From a virus, in the IMG/VR virus record IMGVR_UViG_3300010354_000046, positions 62,001 through 126,000 of that record: a stretch of DNA of 64,000 nucleotides, one strand, 5' to 3'. The notes under the pieces were generated by a model. That model did not search any database. It was not told the origin of the DNA and was given only the letters and a program-made list of their open reading frames with translations. Position numbers and translations under genes: made by a program. Shown here piece after piece: positions 25,618 to 33,833 of the stretch (the stretch's first letter is position 1; each line of letters opens with the position of its first letter).

Positions 25618-26393
25618 TACTTTATACTCCTAAAAGGACATGCATCAGTTTCAAGAGTTTTTATGAATAAATCTCGAGTTTTAGATTGTTTTAAAAATGT
25701 TTTAGCACCAGTCGACACTTGTGTTTTTTTAATCCACTCTTGTTCGCTAATAACTTGTATTTTTAATTCGACTTTTTTATCGGTAAGAGGAATGATGTGG
25801 ACAAGAGGAGTTCCAGCTTTCATAATAAATTCTTGCCTTATATTTGGAATCTCCATAAATGTATGCAAATGTAAACAATGCTGGCTGTTAAAATCAATAA
25901 CACCTCCAGCTGGCGCTAATTTATTAATCCAGAAAGGATCGTTGTTAGTAGTCCAATAGGGTTTTTGTATTAAAAATTTTGTACCAGTGGGTTCTTCTAT
26001 ATGCCATGGAAGCACTATCTTTACATGCTGATATCCATTAAACCCGCTCCATTGTCCGGGCCAGTGACTTTCTAAAGCAAACGGATTATCTGCACTAATA
26101 AAACTATATTTGCCATCAGTATCTATAATAACACTTACGTCAGTCCACAACGGAGCCATGAATCCAGTTTTAAAATAATCAATAACACCCGGGCAACCTT
26201 TAAGCGTTCCTGATGGGATTTTGTGCCTTGCGCCAGTTCCTGGATTTGTTTTTTCTTCGATTGTTTCCAAGGGCAAATCTTTAATCCAACCTGGGTAAAA
26301 TTTCATTGCTGGCATTATGGGTGTTGTTTTAGCAATCATCGAATCGTATGTAAAACAATTCAGTGTTATTTTTGATTTCTTAAAAAAGAACAT
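25617..26393 (-). CDS. Unrecognised island protein
   Basis: 258 residues beginning MFFFKKSKITLNCFTYDS. Readable segments include MKFYPGWIKDLP, LKGCPGVIDYFKTGFMAPLW, FALESHWPGQWSGFNGYQHV and a final DACPFRSIK. It is rich in Trp and Pro, with a likely all-beta, cupin-like strand pattern in the middle; this is impression, not identification. No signal peptide or transmembrane segment is seen. Both junctions share one base with neighbours (TAATG), so it is translated together with halogenase B and a 2OG-oxygenase-like gene and probably acts in the same pathway. Similar uncharacterised proteins occur, to my recollection, in other marine phages. Confidence 0.6.
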   Translation of the reverse strand: MFFFKKSKITLNCFTYDSMIAKTTPIMPAMKFYPGWIKDLPLETIEEKTNPGTGARHKIPSGTLKGCPGVIDYFKTGFMAPLWTDVSVIIDTDGKYSFISADNPFALESHWPGQWSGFNGYQHVKIVLPWHIEEPTGTKFLIQKPYWTTNNDPFWINKLAPAGGVIDFNSQHCLHLHTFMEIPNIRQEFIMKAGTPLVHIIPLTDKKVELKIQVISEQEWIKKTQVSTGAKTFLKQSKTRDLFIKTLETDACPFRSIK

Positions 26394-27043
26394 TATGCAT
26401 CAACTCCTACATTACCGGCAATGCTTATTCTGTAATCGTCGCTAGTATAAAACGGATTAACACTATGCGTCAGAGTTGCTGGAAAAAATAACATTTTTCC
26501 CTCAAACTCCTTGTCTACAGGTATAACCATTCCGCTATGTTGTCCTACTATGTTCGAATAATGAAATGTAAATTTAGAAACACGACGACTCTGGTCATTC
26601 ATATCGGGAAACATTCTGTCTTCGTCTTCTAAATTATAAGGAATTTTAATCCAGATAACAAAGCTAAAAATACCTGTGTGCAAGTGCGGCGGATTAAATT
26701 CATGTTTCTTTTGAAAGTTAACCCATAAATTTTTTAGTTTAAATTTCCTATTATCATTGTAAATGCCAATATCAACTTGAGGAGTGTAGTTCCATTTTTC
26801 ATCGTATAATTTAGTTAACGCAAGAGCTAAAGGCTCAACAGCATTCCAACAATCACTATTGGCAACATATTCGTGGTTTAAGTGACCTAGTAGATTTCTT
26901 TGAAATCCTTGATAAGAATCAAACTTTGATTCAAGCATTTGTTGAACGCTCGAAGTTAATACTTGCATAACATCGTTGGGTACAATTGCATCTATAACCC
27001 CAATGTTTGGTAAATCTCGAAATCTTGTGAGTAAGTTGTTCAT
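26393..27043 (-). CDS. 2OG-Fe(II)-oxygenase-like protein, pair 1 (second copy)
   Basis: 216 residues, a sister of the next gene upstream. LWVNFQKKHEFNPPHLHTG carries His120-x-His122, and FFPATLTHSVNPFYTSDDYRIS carries His193 and Arg205. This is the order of a double-stranded beta-helix oxygenase: HxH in place of HxD, distal His, then the Arg that binds 2-oxoglutarate. The 'FNPPHLHTG..SFVIWIKIPY' layout resembles the 2OG-FeII_Oxy_5 type, where HxH is seen. The substrate is unknown. It overlaps the upstream copy by four bases and shares one base with the downstream gene. The catalytic call is family inference from motif order. Confidence 0.65.
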   Translation of the reverse strand: MNNLLTRFRDLPNIGVIDAIVPNDVMQVLTSSVQQMLESKFDSYQGFQRNLLGHLNHEYVANSDCWNAVEPLALALTKLYDEKWNYTPQVDIGIYNDNRKFKLKNLWVNFQKKHEFNPPHLHTGIFSFVIWIKIPYNLEDEDRMFPDMNDQSRRVSKFTFHYSNIVGQHSGMVIPVDKEFEGKMLFFPATLTHSVNPFYTSDDYRISIAGNVGVDA

Positions 27044-27690
27044 ACTAATCTTAAGTTTCCTGCAACAGATATTCTGTAGTCGTCACTGGTATAAAATGGA
27101 TTTACACTATGATTTAAGTGAGATGGGAATATTGCAATATTTCCTTCAAAATTTTTGTCTATGTTTAATGAATAATTTCTAAGTTGGCCAAGTACGTTGT
27201 TATAATGAAAAGTAAACTTCGATGTTCGTGGGTCGCTGTTACTTACAACAGGAAATACTTTACGCTCGTCGTCTAAATTATAAGGAATGCGAACCCATAT
27301 AACAAAACTTAAAATTCCAGTGTGTGTATGTACAGGATTAAATTCGTATTTTTTTTGAAAATTTACCCATAGATCAGTAAGTCTTAACTGCTTCGGAACT
27401 GTTACATTAAACTGCTCGTCTAGTTCTTGGAAATAATGCCATTTTTCGTCGTACAAATTTGCTAAATGCAAAATAAAAGGCTCGATTTGCGGTATTAAGC
27501 CGTGCATGCCGTATTCGTTGTTCATATGTCCCAGCAGTAAATTTCGATAGTCGAATTCTTTATCAAACCCGCCGTTTAACATTCTATCAATATCTTGATT
27601 TAAGATACTCATTATTTCGTCAGGTACTTGGGCTATTAAAACTCCATATGTTGGAAGCTCCCGAAAATCTATAGAAAGTTGCTTGGTCAT
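27040..27690 (-). CDS. 2OG-Fe(II)-oxygenase-like protein, pair 1 (first copy)
   Basis: 216 residues, the first gene of the minus operon. The metal-site motifs are His121-x-His123 in EFNPVHTHTG, His194 in FPSHLNHSV and Arg206 in DDYRISVAGN. It is collinear with the following gene over its whole length (shared NLLLGH, LYDEKW, LWVNFQKK and SVNPFYTSDDYRIS), so the two arose by tandem duplication, but they have diverged well beyond a recent copy. It is transcribed away from the 85-base divergent region shared with halogenase C. The reaction (hydroxylation, halogenation or other) cannot be read from sequence. Confidence 0.65.
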   Translation of the reverse strand: MTKQLSIDFRELPTYGVLIAQVPDEIMSILNQDIDRMLNGGFDKEFDYRNLLLGHMNNEYGMHGLIPQIEPFILHLANLYDEKWHYFQELDEQFNVTVPKQLRLTDLWVNFQKKYEFNPVHTHTGILSFVIWVRIPYNLDDERKVFPVVSNSDPRTSKFTFHYNNVLGQLRNYSLNIDKNFEGNIAIFPSHLNHSVNPFYTSDDYRISVAGNLRLV

Positions 27691-27747
27691 GTATTATCTC
27701 GTAAGTTTACTATATATCACAATCTCCCGAGTAGGTTTTAGAGTTTA

Positions 27748-27755
27748 GATAAATT
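27748..27755 (+). promoter_or_regulatory. Candidate promoter element for the plus-strand halogenase operon
   Basis: GATAAATT lies 20 bases before the ATG at 27776, with an AAGGA ribosome binding site between (27764-27768). It differs from the late consensus by one base. The 85-base region 27691-27775 must carry promoters for both divergent operons; on the minus strand TATATAG and a weak GAG ribosome binding site are the only candidates I see. Confidence 0.4.
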
Positions 27756-27775
27756 ACATAAACAAGGAAACTCAT

Positions 27776-29371
27776 ATGGACAGAAATAAGACGATTAAAA
27801 AAATAGTTATAGTTGGCGGCGGATCGGCTGGGTGGATGACTGCTGCAACATTAAAACATTTTTTTCCGTTAAATGAAGTAGTTGTTATTGAAAGTCCGGA
27901 TATTCCAATTGTGGGTGTCGGGGAAAGTACATTGGGAGGTATACGTTACTGGACCCAAGCCCTCGGTATTGATGAGAAAGATTTCCTGTCTTACACAAAT
28001 GGGTCGTACAAATTAAGTATTAAATTTACTGATTTTTATGATAAAGATGCAGGGTCTTTCCACTACCCGTTTGGAACGCCTGTGCTTACCGATGCGCCCG
28101 AAGGTCTTAACGAGTGGCAAGCAAAAAAAGTAATTTACCCCGACACGCCTGTGGAAGATTATTGCAGAACATTTTATTCGCAGATGCCTTTGATTGAAGG
28201 TAATAAGTATAGTTTGAATGAAGATGGCGATATTGACGGCTACCGAACTGATTCAGACGTAGCTTACCATTTTGATGCTCAGCTATTTGGAAGATGGCTT
28301 CGTGAACGGTACTGCATTCCGAGAGGAGTACAGCGTACAGAGGATACAGTCGTTGACATCAAAACCAACGACGACGGAATTGAAAAATTAATTTTAAAAT
28401 CAGGCCAAGAAGTTACTGCTGATTTATTTGTTGATTGCACAGGTTGGAAAAGTATGCTGCTAGGCGGTGCTCTTAAAGAACCGTTTACTTCTTATGAAGA
28501 CATGTTGCCAAATAATAGAGCATGGGCGGTACAATTGCCCTATGTAGATCCTGAAAAAGAAATTGAACCGTATACTAATTGTACTGCTATTGGACACGGT
28601 TGGTGTTGGAATATTCCGTTGTGGAGTCGTTTAGGCACTGGGTACGTGTACAGCGACAAGTATATTGACCCCGAAGGCGCTAAAGAAGAATTTAAACAGT
28701 ATCTTATGAGTAATAAGATGACTGTTCCTAGAACCAAAGAACAAGTAGATGCGTTACAGTTCCGTGATATCCAAATGAGAATTGGAATCCATGAACGCAC
28801 ATGGGTTAAGAATGTAGTAGCTATTGGGCTTTCTGCGGGGTTTATCGAACCCTTAGAAAGTAACGGATTGTTCAGCGTTCACGAGTTCCTTATGATGCTG
28901 GTAGCAGCTCTTGAAAGATCTCATACTAGCCAGTGGGACAAAGACGGTTATAACACCGCAACTTTATCTTTATTTAGAAATTTAGCAGAATTTGTAGCAT
29001 TACACTATGCCCTAAGCGGCCGCAATGATACAAACTACTGGGAAGCTATTAGCAAAAAAACATTTGATCCTGGAATGGTCAAGCGTATTCCTACTATTAA
29101 CAGAGGATTTGCAGACCTTGTAGATAAAAAGTTTTTTATGTTTGGACACAATTTACCCGGCGGCATTCATTGTATTGCAACAGGGATGAATTATTTTGTT
29201 ATGAATCGTGCAAACATTATACACGCCGAGTGGAAATTTGGGCATAACGCAAAACGTGTGTTGGATGAATTTATATTCAAAAGAAAATTCCTACAAGATA
29301 AATGGCAACGTGCAGCAGATCGATCTCCGACACTCTATCAATTTTTGAAAAATAAAATTTATAATGACTGA
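27776..29371 (+). CDS. Flavin-dependent halogenase C, full signature
   Basis: 531 residues, the most canonical of the four. Motifs: GGGSAGWM (14-21), GVGEST (47-52), Lys79 in GSYKLSIKF (the same number as catalytic Lys79 of PrnA and RebH), GWCWNIP (275-281, the complete WxWxIP signature) followed by RLGTGYVYSDKY, and GFIEPLESNGL with Glu361. The chloride-contact pair is Asn-Gly. This pattern strongly recalls VirX1, the halogenase of cyanophage Syn10, reported to prefer iodide. It lacks a reductase domain, so FADH2 must come from a separate host or phage flavin reductase. It leads the eight-gene plus operon, with a good Shine-Dalgarno, and overlaps the next gene by eight bases. Confidence 0.93.
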   Translation: MDRNKTIKKIVIVGGGSAGWMTAATLKHFFPLNEVVVIESPDIPIVGVGESTLGGIRYWTQALGIDEKDFLSYTNGSYKLSIKFTDFYDKDAGSFHYPFGTPVLTDAPEGLNEWQAKKVIYPDTPVEDYCRTFYSQMPLIEGNKYSLNEDGDIDGYRTDSDVAYHFDAQLFGRWLRERYCIPRGVQRTEDTVVDIKTNDDGIEKLILKSGQEVTADLFVDCTGWKSMLLGGALKEPFTSYEDMLPNNRAWAVQLPYVDPEKEIEPYTNCTAIGHGWCWNIPLWSRLGTGYVYSDKYIDPEGAKEEFKQYLMSNKMTVPRTKEQVDALQFRDIQMRIGIHERTWVKNVVAIGLSAGFIEPLESNGLFSVHEFLMMLVAALERSHTSQWDKDGYNTATLSLFRNLAEFVALHYALSGRNDTNYWEAISKKTFDPGMVKRIPTINRGFADLVDKKFFMFGHNLPGGIHCIATGMNYFVMNRANIIHAEWKFGHNAKRVLDEFIFKRKFLQDKWQRAADRSPTLYQFLKNKIYND

Positions 29372-29972
29372 TTTATATCCTTTATTTTCTCAGCCGGTAT
29401 TAACTGTTGATACGGACAAATCAAAGCTGGTAGATCTTGTATCTTATTGTGAAAATGTGCTACAATACAGATCTAACGCTGGAGGTAATTTTACTAGTTT
29501 GAATACAAGTGTATTAGATCTTGCCGAGTTCAGTGATGCAAAAGAACTGATTAACAACGCCATTAAAGTATACACCCAAGAAGTAATGTCCTGGACTGAC
29601 GAAGGTTTAAATTTCTTTGTAACTCAATCTTGGGTTAACAAAAATCCAAGAGGAACATGGCATCACGAACATTATCATTTGAATACAGTTTTAAGCGGTG
29701 TATTATATTTGCAAACTGTTGAGAATGATAGTATATCTTTTGTTAACAACTCGAAACCATTTTTTAAGTTTTACCCAACAGTTTCGAATATTTGGAATAG
29801 CGAAAGATTTAATATTGAAGCTAAAGATAATAGAGTAGTGTTATTTCCAAGTGGAATGTTGCACGGCGTGCCTTCGCATAATTCAAACTATAATAGATTT
29901 AGTTTGGCTTTTAACGTGTTTGTTAAAGGAAAAATTGGTAGCAAGGAAAATTTAACATATGTTGAATATTAA
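29364..29972 (+). CDS. 2OG-FeII_Oxy_5-like oxygenase, pair 2 (first copy)
   Basis: 202 residues. TQSWVNKNPRGTW is followed by a histidine-dense stretch (HHEHYHLNT, 100-108), then LSGVLYLQT and, at the end, LFPSGMLHGV with His167 and NRFSLAFN with Arg178. The 'SW.N....G...H.H.N..SG.lYL' layout is that of the 2OG-FeII_Oxy_5 group, with His103-x-His105-x-Asn107 aligning to the usual H-x-H-x-N. It starts inside the last codons of halogenase C, so the two are translated together. The substrate is unknown. Related to the gene at 30919, from which it is separated by the GT9-like gene. Confidence 0.75.
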   Translation: MTDLYPLFSQPVLTVDTDKSKLVDLVSYCENVLQYRSNAGGNFTSLNTSVLDLAEFSDAKELINNAIKVYTQEVMSWTDEGLNFFVTQSWVNKNPRGTWHHEHYHLNTVLSGVLYLQTVENDSISFVNNSKPFFKFYPTVSNIWNSERFNIEAKDNRVVLFPSGMLHGVPSHNSNYNRFSLAFNVFVKGKIGSKENLTYVEY

Positions 29973-29980
29973 GGACTAAG

Positions 29981-30922
29981 ATGAAAAGAAACACAGCATT
30001 TTTAATCAATGGCGGAGCGGGGCGTGTACTGAGTTCCATTCCTGCTTTCGAACTTTACGAAAAAGAAAATCCCGAGGATAATTTTATCATTGTTGTTGAA
30101 GGATTTATGGAGTTATTTAAAGGGCATCCAACTTTATATAAAAGATGTTACGAGTTTAGTCATCGTAATTTATTTGAAGATAAACTACGAGATATGAATT
30201 ATTTTCAGCCTGAGCCTTACCAAGTATGGGAATACTATAATCAAAAAGCTACAATTTCTCAAGCATTTGATATTGCTATTAATAAAAAGGGGCTTCGAGA
30301 AGTACCTAAGCCCACTATTGCTCTTACCACAGAAGAAAATTTAGGGGGCGCTGAAACTCTAAAAAATATTCGCAAAGACTTCAATAATAAAAAAGCCATA
30401 GTTATTCAACCCTTTGGAAGAGGGTCAAATATGAATCATCATGCTCATAATATCGATATGGGCGGTCGATCATTTATGCCCGAACATGCTGCCAAACTGA
30501 TCAAACGCCTACAGAAAAAATATTGTGTTATTGTTATGGACGAAAAACAACACGATTTTAAAGCATTAGGATGTGAAGACGTTGTTGTACAGATGACAGG
30601 AATGACTTTACGTCGATGGATGGGCGTTATTAACTCTGCTAGCTACTTTGTCGGCTGCGATAGTATTGGTCAGCACATTGCGTATGCCTTAGGAAAACCG
30701 GCTACAATTATCATTGGGTCAACATTTAAAGAAAATGTGTCGTACCCTAACGCTAAGAATTTTAATATTATTGACCTAGGTGAAGGCCGTAAAATGTACA
30801 GCCCTATTAGAATGTGTTTTAATGAAATTGCAGATGTTAACAACGATAAACTAATGCACTTAAAAGATTCAGATTATGATAAAATTGTTGCTTCTATCGA
30901 AAACGGAATGAATAAGGTATGA
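29981..30922 (+). CDS. GT9/heptosyltransferase-like glycosyltransferase
   Basis: 313 residues with a two-domain GT-B look. The N-terminus LINGGAGRVLSSIPAFELY resembles the GD.l...P.....k opening of heptosyltransferases. A middle strand IVIQPFGRGSN and the C-terminal VGCDSIGQHIAYALGKPATIIIGST (about 224-248) match the nucleotide-sugar-binding end of family 9 (usual form D.G..H.A...g.p.v.lfG.t). It would transfer a sugar to a glycan or small molecule in the cytoplasm. It is bracketed by the two pair-2 oxygenase genes (8-base gap and 4-base overlap) and followed by a carbamoyltransferase, which usually modifies sugars. Sugar and acceptor are unknown. Confidence 0.7.
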   Translation: MKRNTAFLINGGAGRVLSSIPAFELYEKENPEDNFIIVVEGFMELFKGHPTLYKRCYEFSHRNLFEDKLRDMNYFQPEPYQVWEYYNQKATISQAFDIAINKKGLREVPKPTIALTTEENLGGAETLKNIRKDFNNKKAIVIQPFGRGSNMNHHAHNIDMGGRSFMPEHAAKLIKRLQKKYCVIVMDEKQHDFKALGCEDVVVQMTGMTLRRWMGVINSASYFVGCDSIGQHIAYALGKPATIIIGSTFKENVSYPNAKNFNIIDLGEGRKMYSPIRMCFNEIADVNNDKLMHLKDSDYDKIVASIENGMNKV

Positions 30923-31527
30923 CGTCATTTGAAATTATTCCTTTATTTCCTCAAGCGTTATATAGGGCTGTTTTTCGGCCCTTAACTTCCACTGAGATTG
31001 AAATAATTGATAATTTCCCTGTTGAAAAGCAACAGTTGGGTAATCATACTAGTCATGTACCTTACTTTTTAAACGAACCTGGATTAGAAAATTTAAAAAA
31101 AGATTTAGAAGAGCATATCGATACATATGTAAGAGAAATAATGAAAGTTGACTACAATGTGTATATTACCAATTCTTGGAAAAATTTAACCAAGCCCGGT
31201 GAGCAGCATATGATACACAACCATTCAAACAGCATTATTTCTGGATGTTTGTACCTAAGATCGAGTCACATCCAACCTACTATATCTTTTACTAGAGGAA
31301 ATTTTCCTTATCTGCTTGCATTTGAGCCAACAGAATTTACGCCATTTAACGCATTAGAGTGGACCATTCCGGTTGAGGATAACAATATTATTTTATTCCC
31401 GTCAACTATGCATCATTGTGTAAAGACCAATCAAAGTAACAAAGAAAGAATGAGTCTTGCATTTAATACATTTGTTAGAGGTAACATCAGGACTCAATAT
31501 ACAGGAGCAGATTTAATCTTAAAATAA
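30919..31527 (+). CDS. 2OG-FeII_Oxy_5-like oxygenase, pair 2 (second copy)
   Basis: 202 residues, the same length as the gene at 29364 and alike in plan: NSWKNLTKPGEQHMIHNHSN gives His100-x-His102-x-Asn104, then IISGCLYLRS, LFPSTMHHCV with His166, and ERMSLAFNTFVRGN with Arg177. The N-terminus FEIIPLFPQALY is typical of the group ('lFp.pvy'). It overlaps the GT9 gene by four bases and lies three bases before the carbamoyltransferase gene. Known members of this group are mostly uncharacterised, so the reaction is inferred only as an Fe(II)/2OG oxidation. Confidence 0.75.
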   Translation: MTSFEIIPLFPQALYRAVFRPLTSTEIEIIDNFPVEKQQLGNHTSHVPYFLNEPGLENLKKDLEEHIDTYVREIMKVDYNVYITNSWKNLTKPGEQHMIHNHSNSIISGCLYLRSSHIQPTISFTRGNFPYLLAFEPTEFTPFNALEWTIPVEDNNIILFPSTMHHCVKTNQSNKERMSLAFNTFVRGNIRTQYTGADLILK

Positions 31528-31530
31528 ATT

Positions 31531-33321
31531 ATGAAAAAACCTATTTGGATTGCAGCAATTACTAGAGGGCATAATGCCAGTGTATGTTTACTAAAAGACG
31601 GAGAAATTGTTTTTAGTATTGAAGAAGAGAGATTAAGTCGACACAAATATGACGGCGGTCCTTTTGCTTCGATGATAAAAATTTTAGAATATACGGATAA
31701 ACTTGATTATCTTGTTGTTGCACACACTCAAACATTAGACGACACCGCAGGAAAAATTGACTTCACTGGAGATAACGTTTATACAGGTCTTGCAAGAAAA
31801 CTAGGATTAATCAATCGCAAAGAAAACATTTATAAACATCCACAAGTTATTGATTTAAGTCATATACACCATAAACTTCATGCTGCTTGTGCATTTTATC
31901 GAAGTGGTTTTGAAAATGCAGTTGCAGTTATTGTAGATGGCGCAGGAACATTTTTACCGTTAAGTGTAAACAACGAAGCAGTAATTGGCTGGGAAACAGA
32001 AAGTCTTTACGACTGTTCCTACCCTAGTAATTTTACAACATTATATAAACACATTGGGCTACGAGGACCTAATTCTGGTATGTTAGTTAAGAATTTTGAT
32101 AGTTCAATGTATGACGAGCCTGGTAAAACACACGAAGCGTTTATCACAGACCGTGCAGGTATTACTAAAGTATACGAAGCAGTTACCCAGTACTGTGGAT
32201 GGAGCCCTATTGAAGCCGGTAAAACTATGGGGTTATTTCCATATGGTAACAAAACAGACAAGATACCTAAGTTATTTGACGAATCAAGTGTAAGGCCGGT
32301 ATCGAACAGAAACCTTATTGTTCCTACTTATCCTAACGGTGCTGTGGTTAATCATGGCTTGTTTGAGTATTTAAATGAGCACGAAGCACAAGACATTACA
32401 TATCTTGATAACCGTCGAGACTTAGCTTATGCCTGTCAAACACAAACTCAAGAACAGTCGCTTAAATTAATAAAATATGCTGTTGAAAAAAGCGGGAATA
32501 AAAATGTAGTGTTTAGTGGAGGTTACGGTTTAAATTGTGTTGCCAATTACTATTATCTAAATGAGCTTAGAAAAGACGGTATTAACTTCTACGTTGAACC
32601 TATTAGTAATGATGCTGGAACAGCGATTGGTGCAGCATTAATGTGGTGGCACAAACTTACTAATGATTGTACTATTAGAAAAGGAAAAACACTTTATCTT
32701 GGTCCTAAAAAAACTTATAGTAATGAAGAAATTTATAAGGAAGTTAACAAAGCAAATGTACAGATAAAAGATGCATCTTATGCAGACATTGTCAAGCTGT
32801 TAACAGAAAAAAACATTGTTACACTATTCCAAGGATCTAGTGAAAACGGTCCAAGAGCATTAGGAAATCGTAGTGTACTATTTGACCCTAGGTTTGCAGA
32901 TGGTAAAGACTATGTTAATAATGTAAAACACAGAGAATATTTTAGGCCGTTTGCAGGCAGTATTTTACAAGAATTTGTACACGAATGGTTTGATTTACGT
33001 GGCATGGAGGACACTCCTTTTATGATGTATGCTGTAAATTGCCAACCAGGAGTAGAAGAAAAAATACCAAGTATCATTCATGTCGACGGAACTTGTCGTA
33101 TACAAACAGTAACACAAGAACAAAATTATCATTACTATAATTTGATTAAAGAATTTTATAATCAAACAGGATGTCCAATTATCTTTAATACTAGTTTTAA
33201 CTTAGGTGGTGAACCATTAGTTGAAACATTAGAAGATGCTATATGGACCTTAACAAATTCGGACATTGAATATTTGTTCTTACCTGAGTATAATAAATTA
33301 ATCATTGTTAAAAATAAATGA
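31531..33321 (+). CDS. NodU/CmcH/TobZ-family carbamoyltransferase
   Basis: 596 residues, a full-length two-domain O-carbamoyltransferase. N-terminal Kae1-like domain: RGHNASVCLLKDG (12-24), EEERLSRHKYDGG (31-43), the metal-site HHKLHAACAF (His113 and His117) and IVDGAG (Asp136). Later motifs: VFSGGYGLNCVAN, then SSENGPRALGNRSVLFDPR of the C-terminal YrdC-like carbamoyl-adenylate domain, and FNTSFNLGGEPLV. The family uses carbamoyl phosphate and ATP to carbamoylate hydroxyls on sugars or antibiotics (NodU on Nod factors, TobZ on tobramycin, CmcH on cephem). Next to a glycosyltransferase it most simply decorates a sugar. Three-base gap before, four-base overlap after. Confidence 0.92.
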   Translation: MKKPIWIAAITRGHNASVCLLKDGEIVFSIEEERLSRHKYDGGPFASMIKILEYTDKLDYLVVAHTQTLDDTAGKIDFTGDNVYTGLARKLGLINRKENIYKHPQVIDLSHIHHKLHAACAFYRSGFENAVAVIVDGAGTFLPLSVNNEAVIGWETESLYDCSYPSNFTTLYKHIGLRGPNSGMLVKNFDSSMYDEPGKTHEAFITDRAGITKVYEAVTQYCGWSPIEAGKTMGLFPYGNKTDKIPKLFDESSVRPVSNRNLIVPTYPNGAVVNHGLFEYLNEHEAQDITYLDNRRDLAYACQTQTQEQSLKLIKYAVEKSGNKNVVFSGGYGLNCVANYYYLNELRKDGINFYVEPISNDAGTAIGAALMWWHKLTNDCTIRKGKTLYLGPKKTYSNEEIYKEVNKANVQIKDASYADIVKLLTEKNIVTLFQGSSENGPRALGNRSVLFDPRFADGKDYVNNVKHREYFRPFAGSILQEFVHEWFDLRGMEDTPFMMYAVNCQPGVEEKIPSIIHVDGTCRIQTVTQEQNYHYYNLIKEFYNQTGCPIIFNTSFNLGGEPLVETLEDAIWTLTNSDIEYLFLPEYNKLIIVKNK

Positions 33322-33833
33322 TACAACATTTTTCAGAATTTGTTGAGCCGTGGCTGCATAACAAAGCTAAAGAACAATTGCTGAGTCCTATGCTGGACTG
33401 GAATTTTCCTACATTTGGTGGTCAAGATACTGATATAAAGTATGCTTGTTTTGGTAGATGTGCTCTAAATTTAAGTAAAAATTATGTAAACTGGAATAGA
33501 GTTGAATCGTTAACTTATGTGTTAGATAACTGGTTAGAGCGTAACAAGAATTGGTTTCAAGTTGATCTTGTCGGTAGATGTATAATGAATTTTTATACTC
33601 CGGGCCAGCAAACAGAGTGGCACACAGATAATACTTATAACATGCCAGGACTTTATAGCCTACTGTATTATGTAAATGATGCTGACGGTGGAACAGAATT
33701 TAAGGATCACAAATATTACCACCAGGAAAACACAGGAATATTGTTCGATTCTTATACATTGCATAGACCAATAGTATCTACGGTGCCCCGAAGAATAAGT
33801 GTAAGTTGGATAATTCAAGGACGAGTATTATGA
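33318..33833 (+). CDS. 2OG-Fe(II) oxygenase, prolyl-4-hydroxylase-like, pair 3 (first copy)
   Basis: 171 residues with a canonical facial triad: His102-x-Asp104 in TEWHTDNT, His149 in SYTLHRP and the 2OG-binding Arg158/159 in VPRRISVSWII. LYYVNDADGGTEF is the usual strand-turn between the first His/Asp and the distal His in P4Hc-type enzymes. It overlaps the carbamoyltransferase stop by four bases, and its own stop (ATGA) overlaps halogenase D. Its near-twin lies just beyond halogenase D. It hydroxylates or otherwise oxidises an unknown substrate. Unlike the other two pairs it has HxD, so ordinary hydroxylation is more likely than halogenation. Confidence 0.88.
   Translation: MIQHFSEFVEPWLHNKAKEQLLSPMLDWNFPTFGGQDTDIKYACFGRCALNLSKNYVNWNRVESLTYVLDNWLERNKNWFQVDLVGRCIMNFYTPGQQTEWHTDNTYNMPGLYSLLYYVNDADGGTEFKDHKYYHQENTGILFDSYTLHRPIVSTVPRRISVSWIIQGRVL

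Noticed and set aside
33806-33829. Upstream extended start for halogenase D
   Set aside because: The ATG at 33830 has AAGGA at good spacing, gives a normal FAD-binding N-terminus and overlaps the previous stop as at other junctions of the operon.
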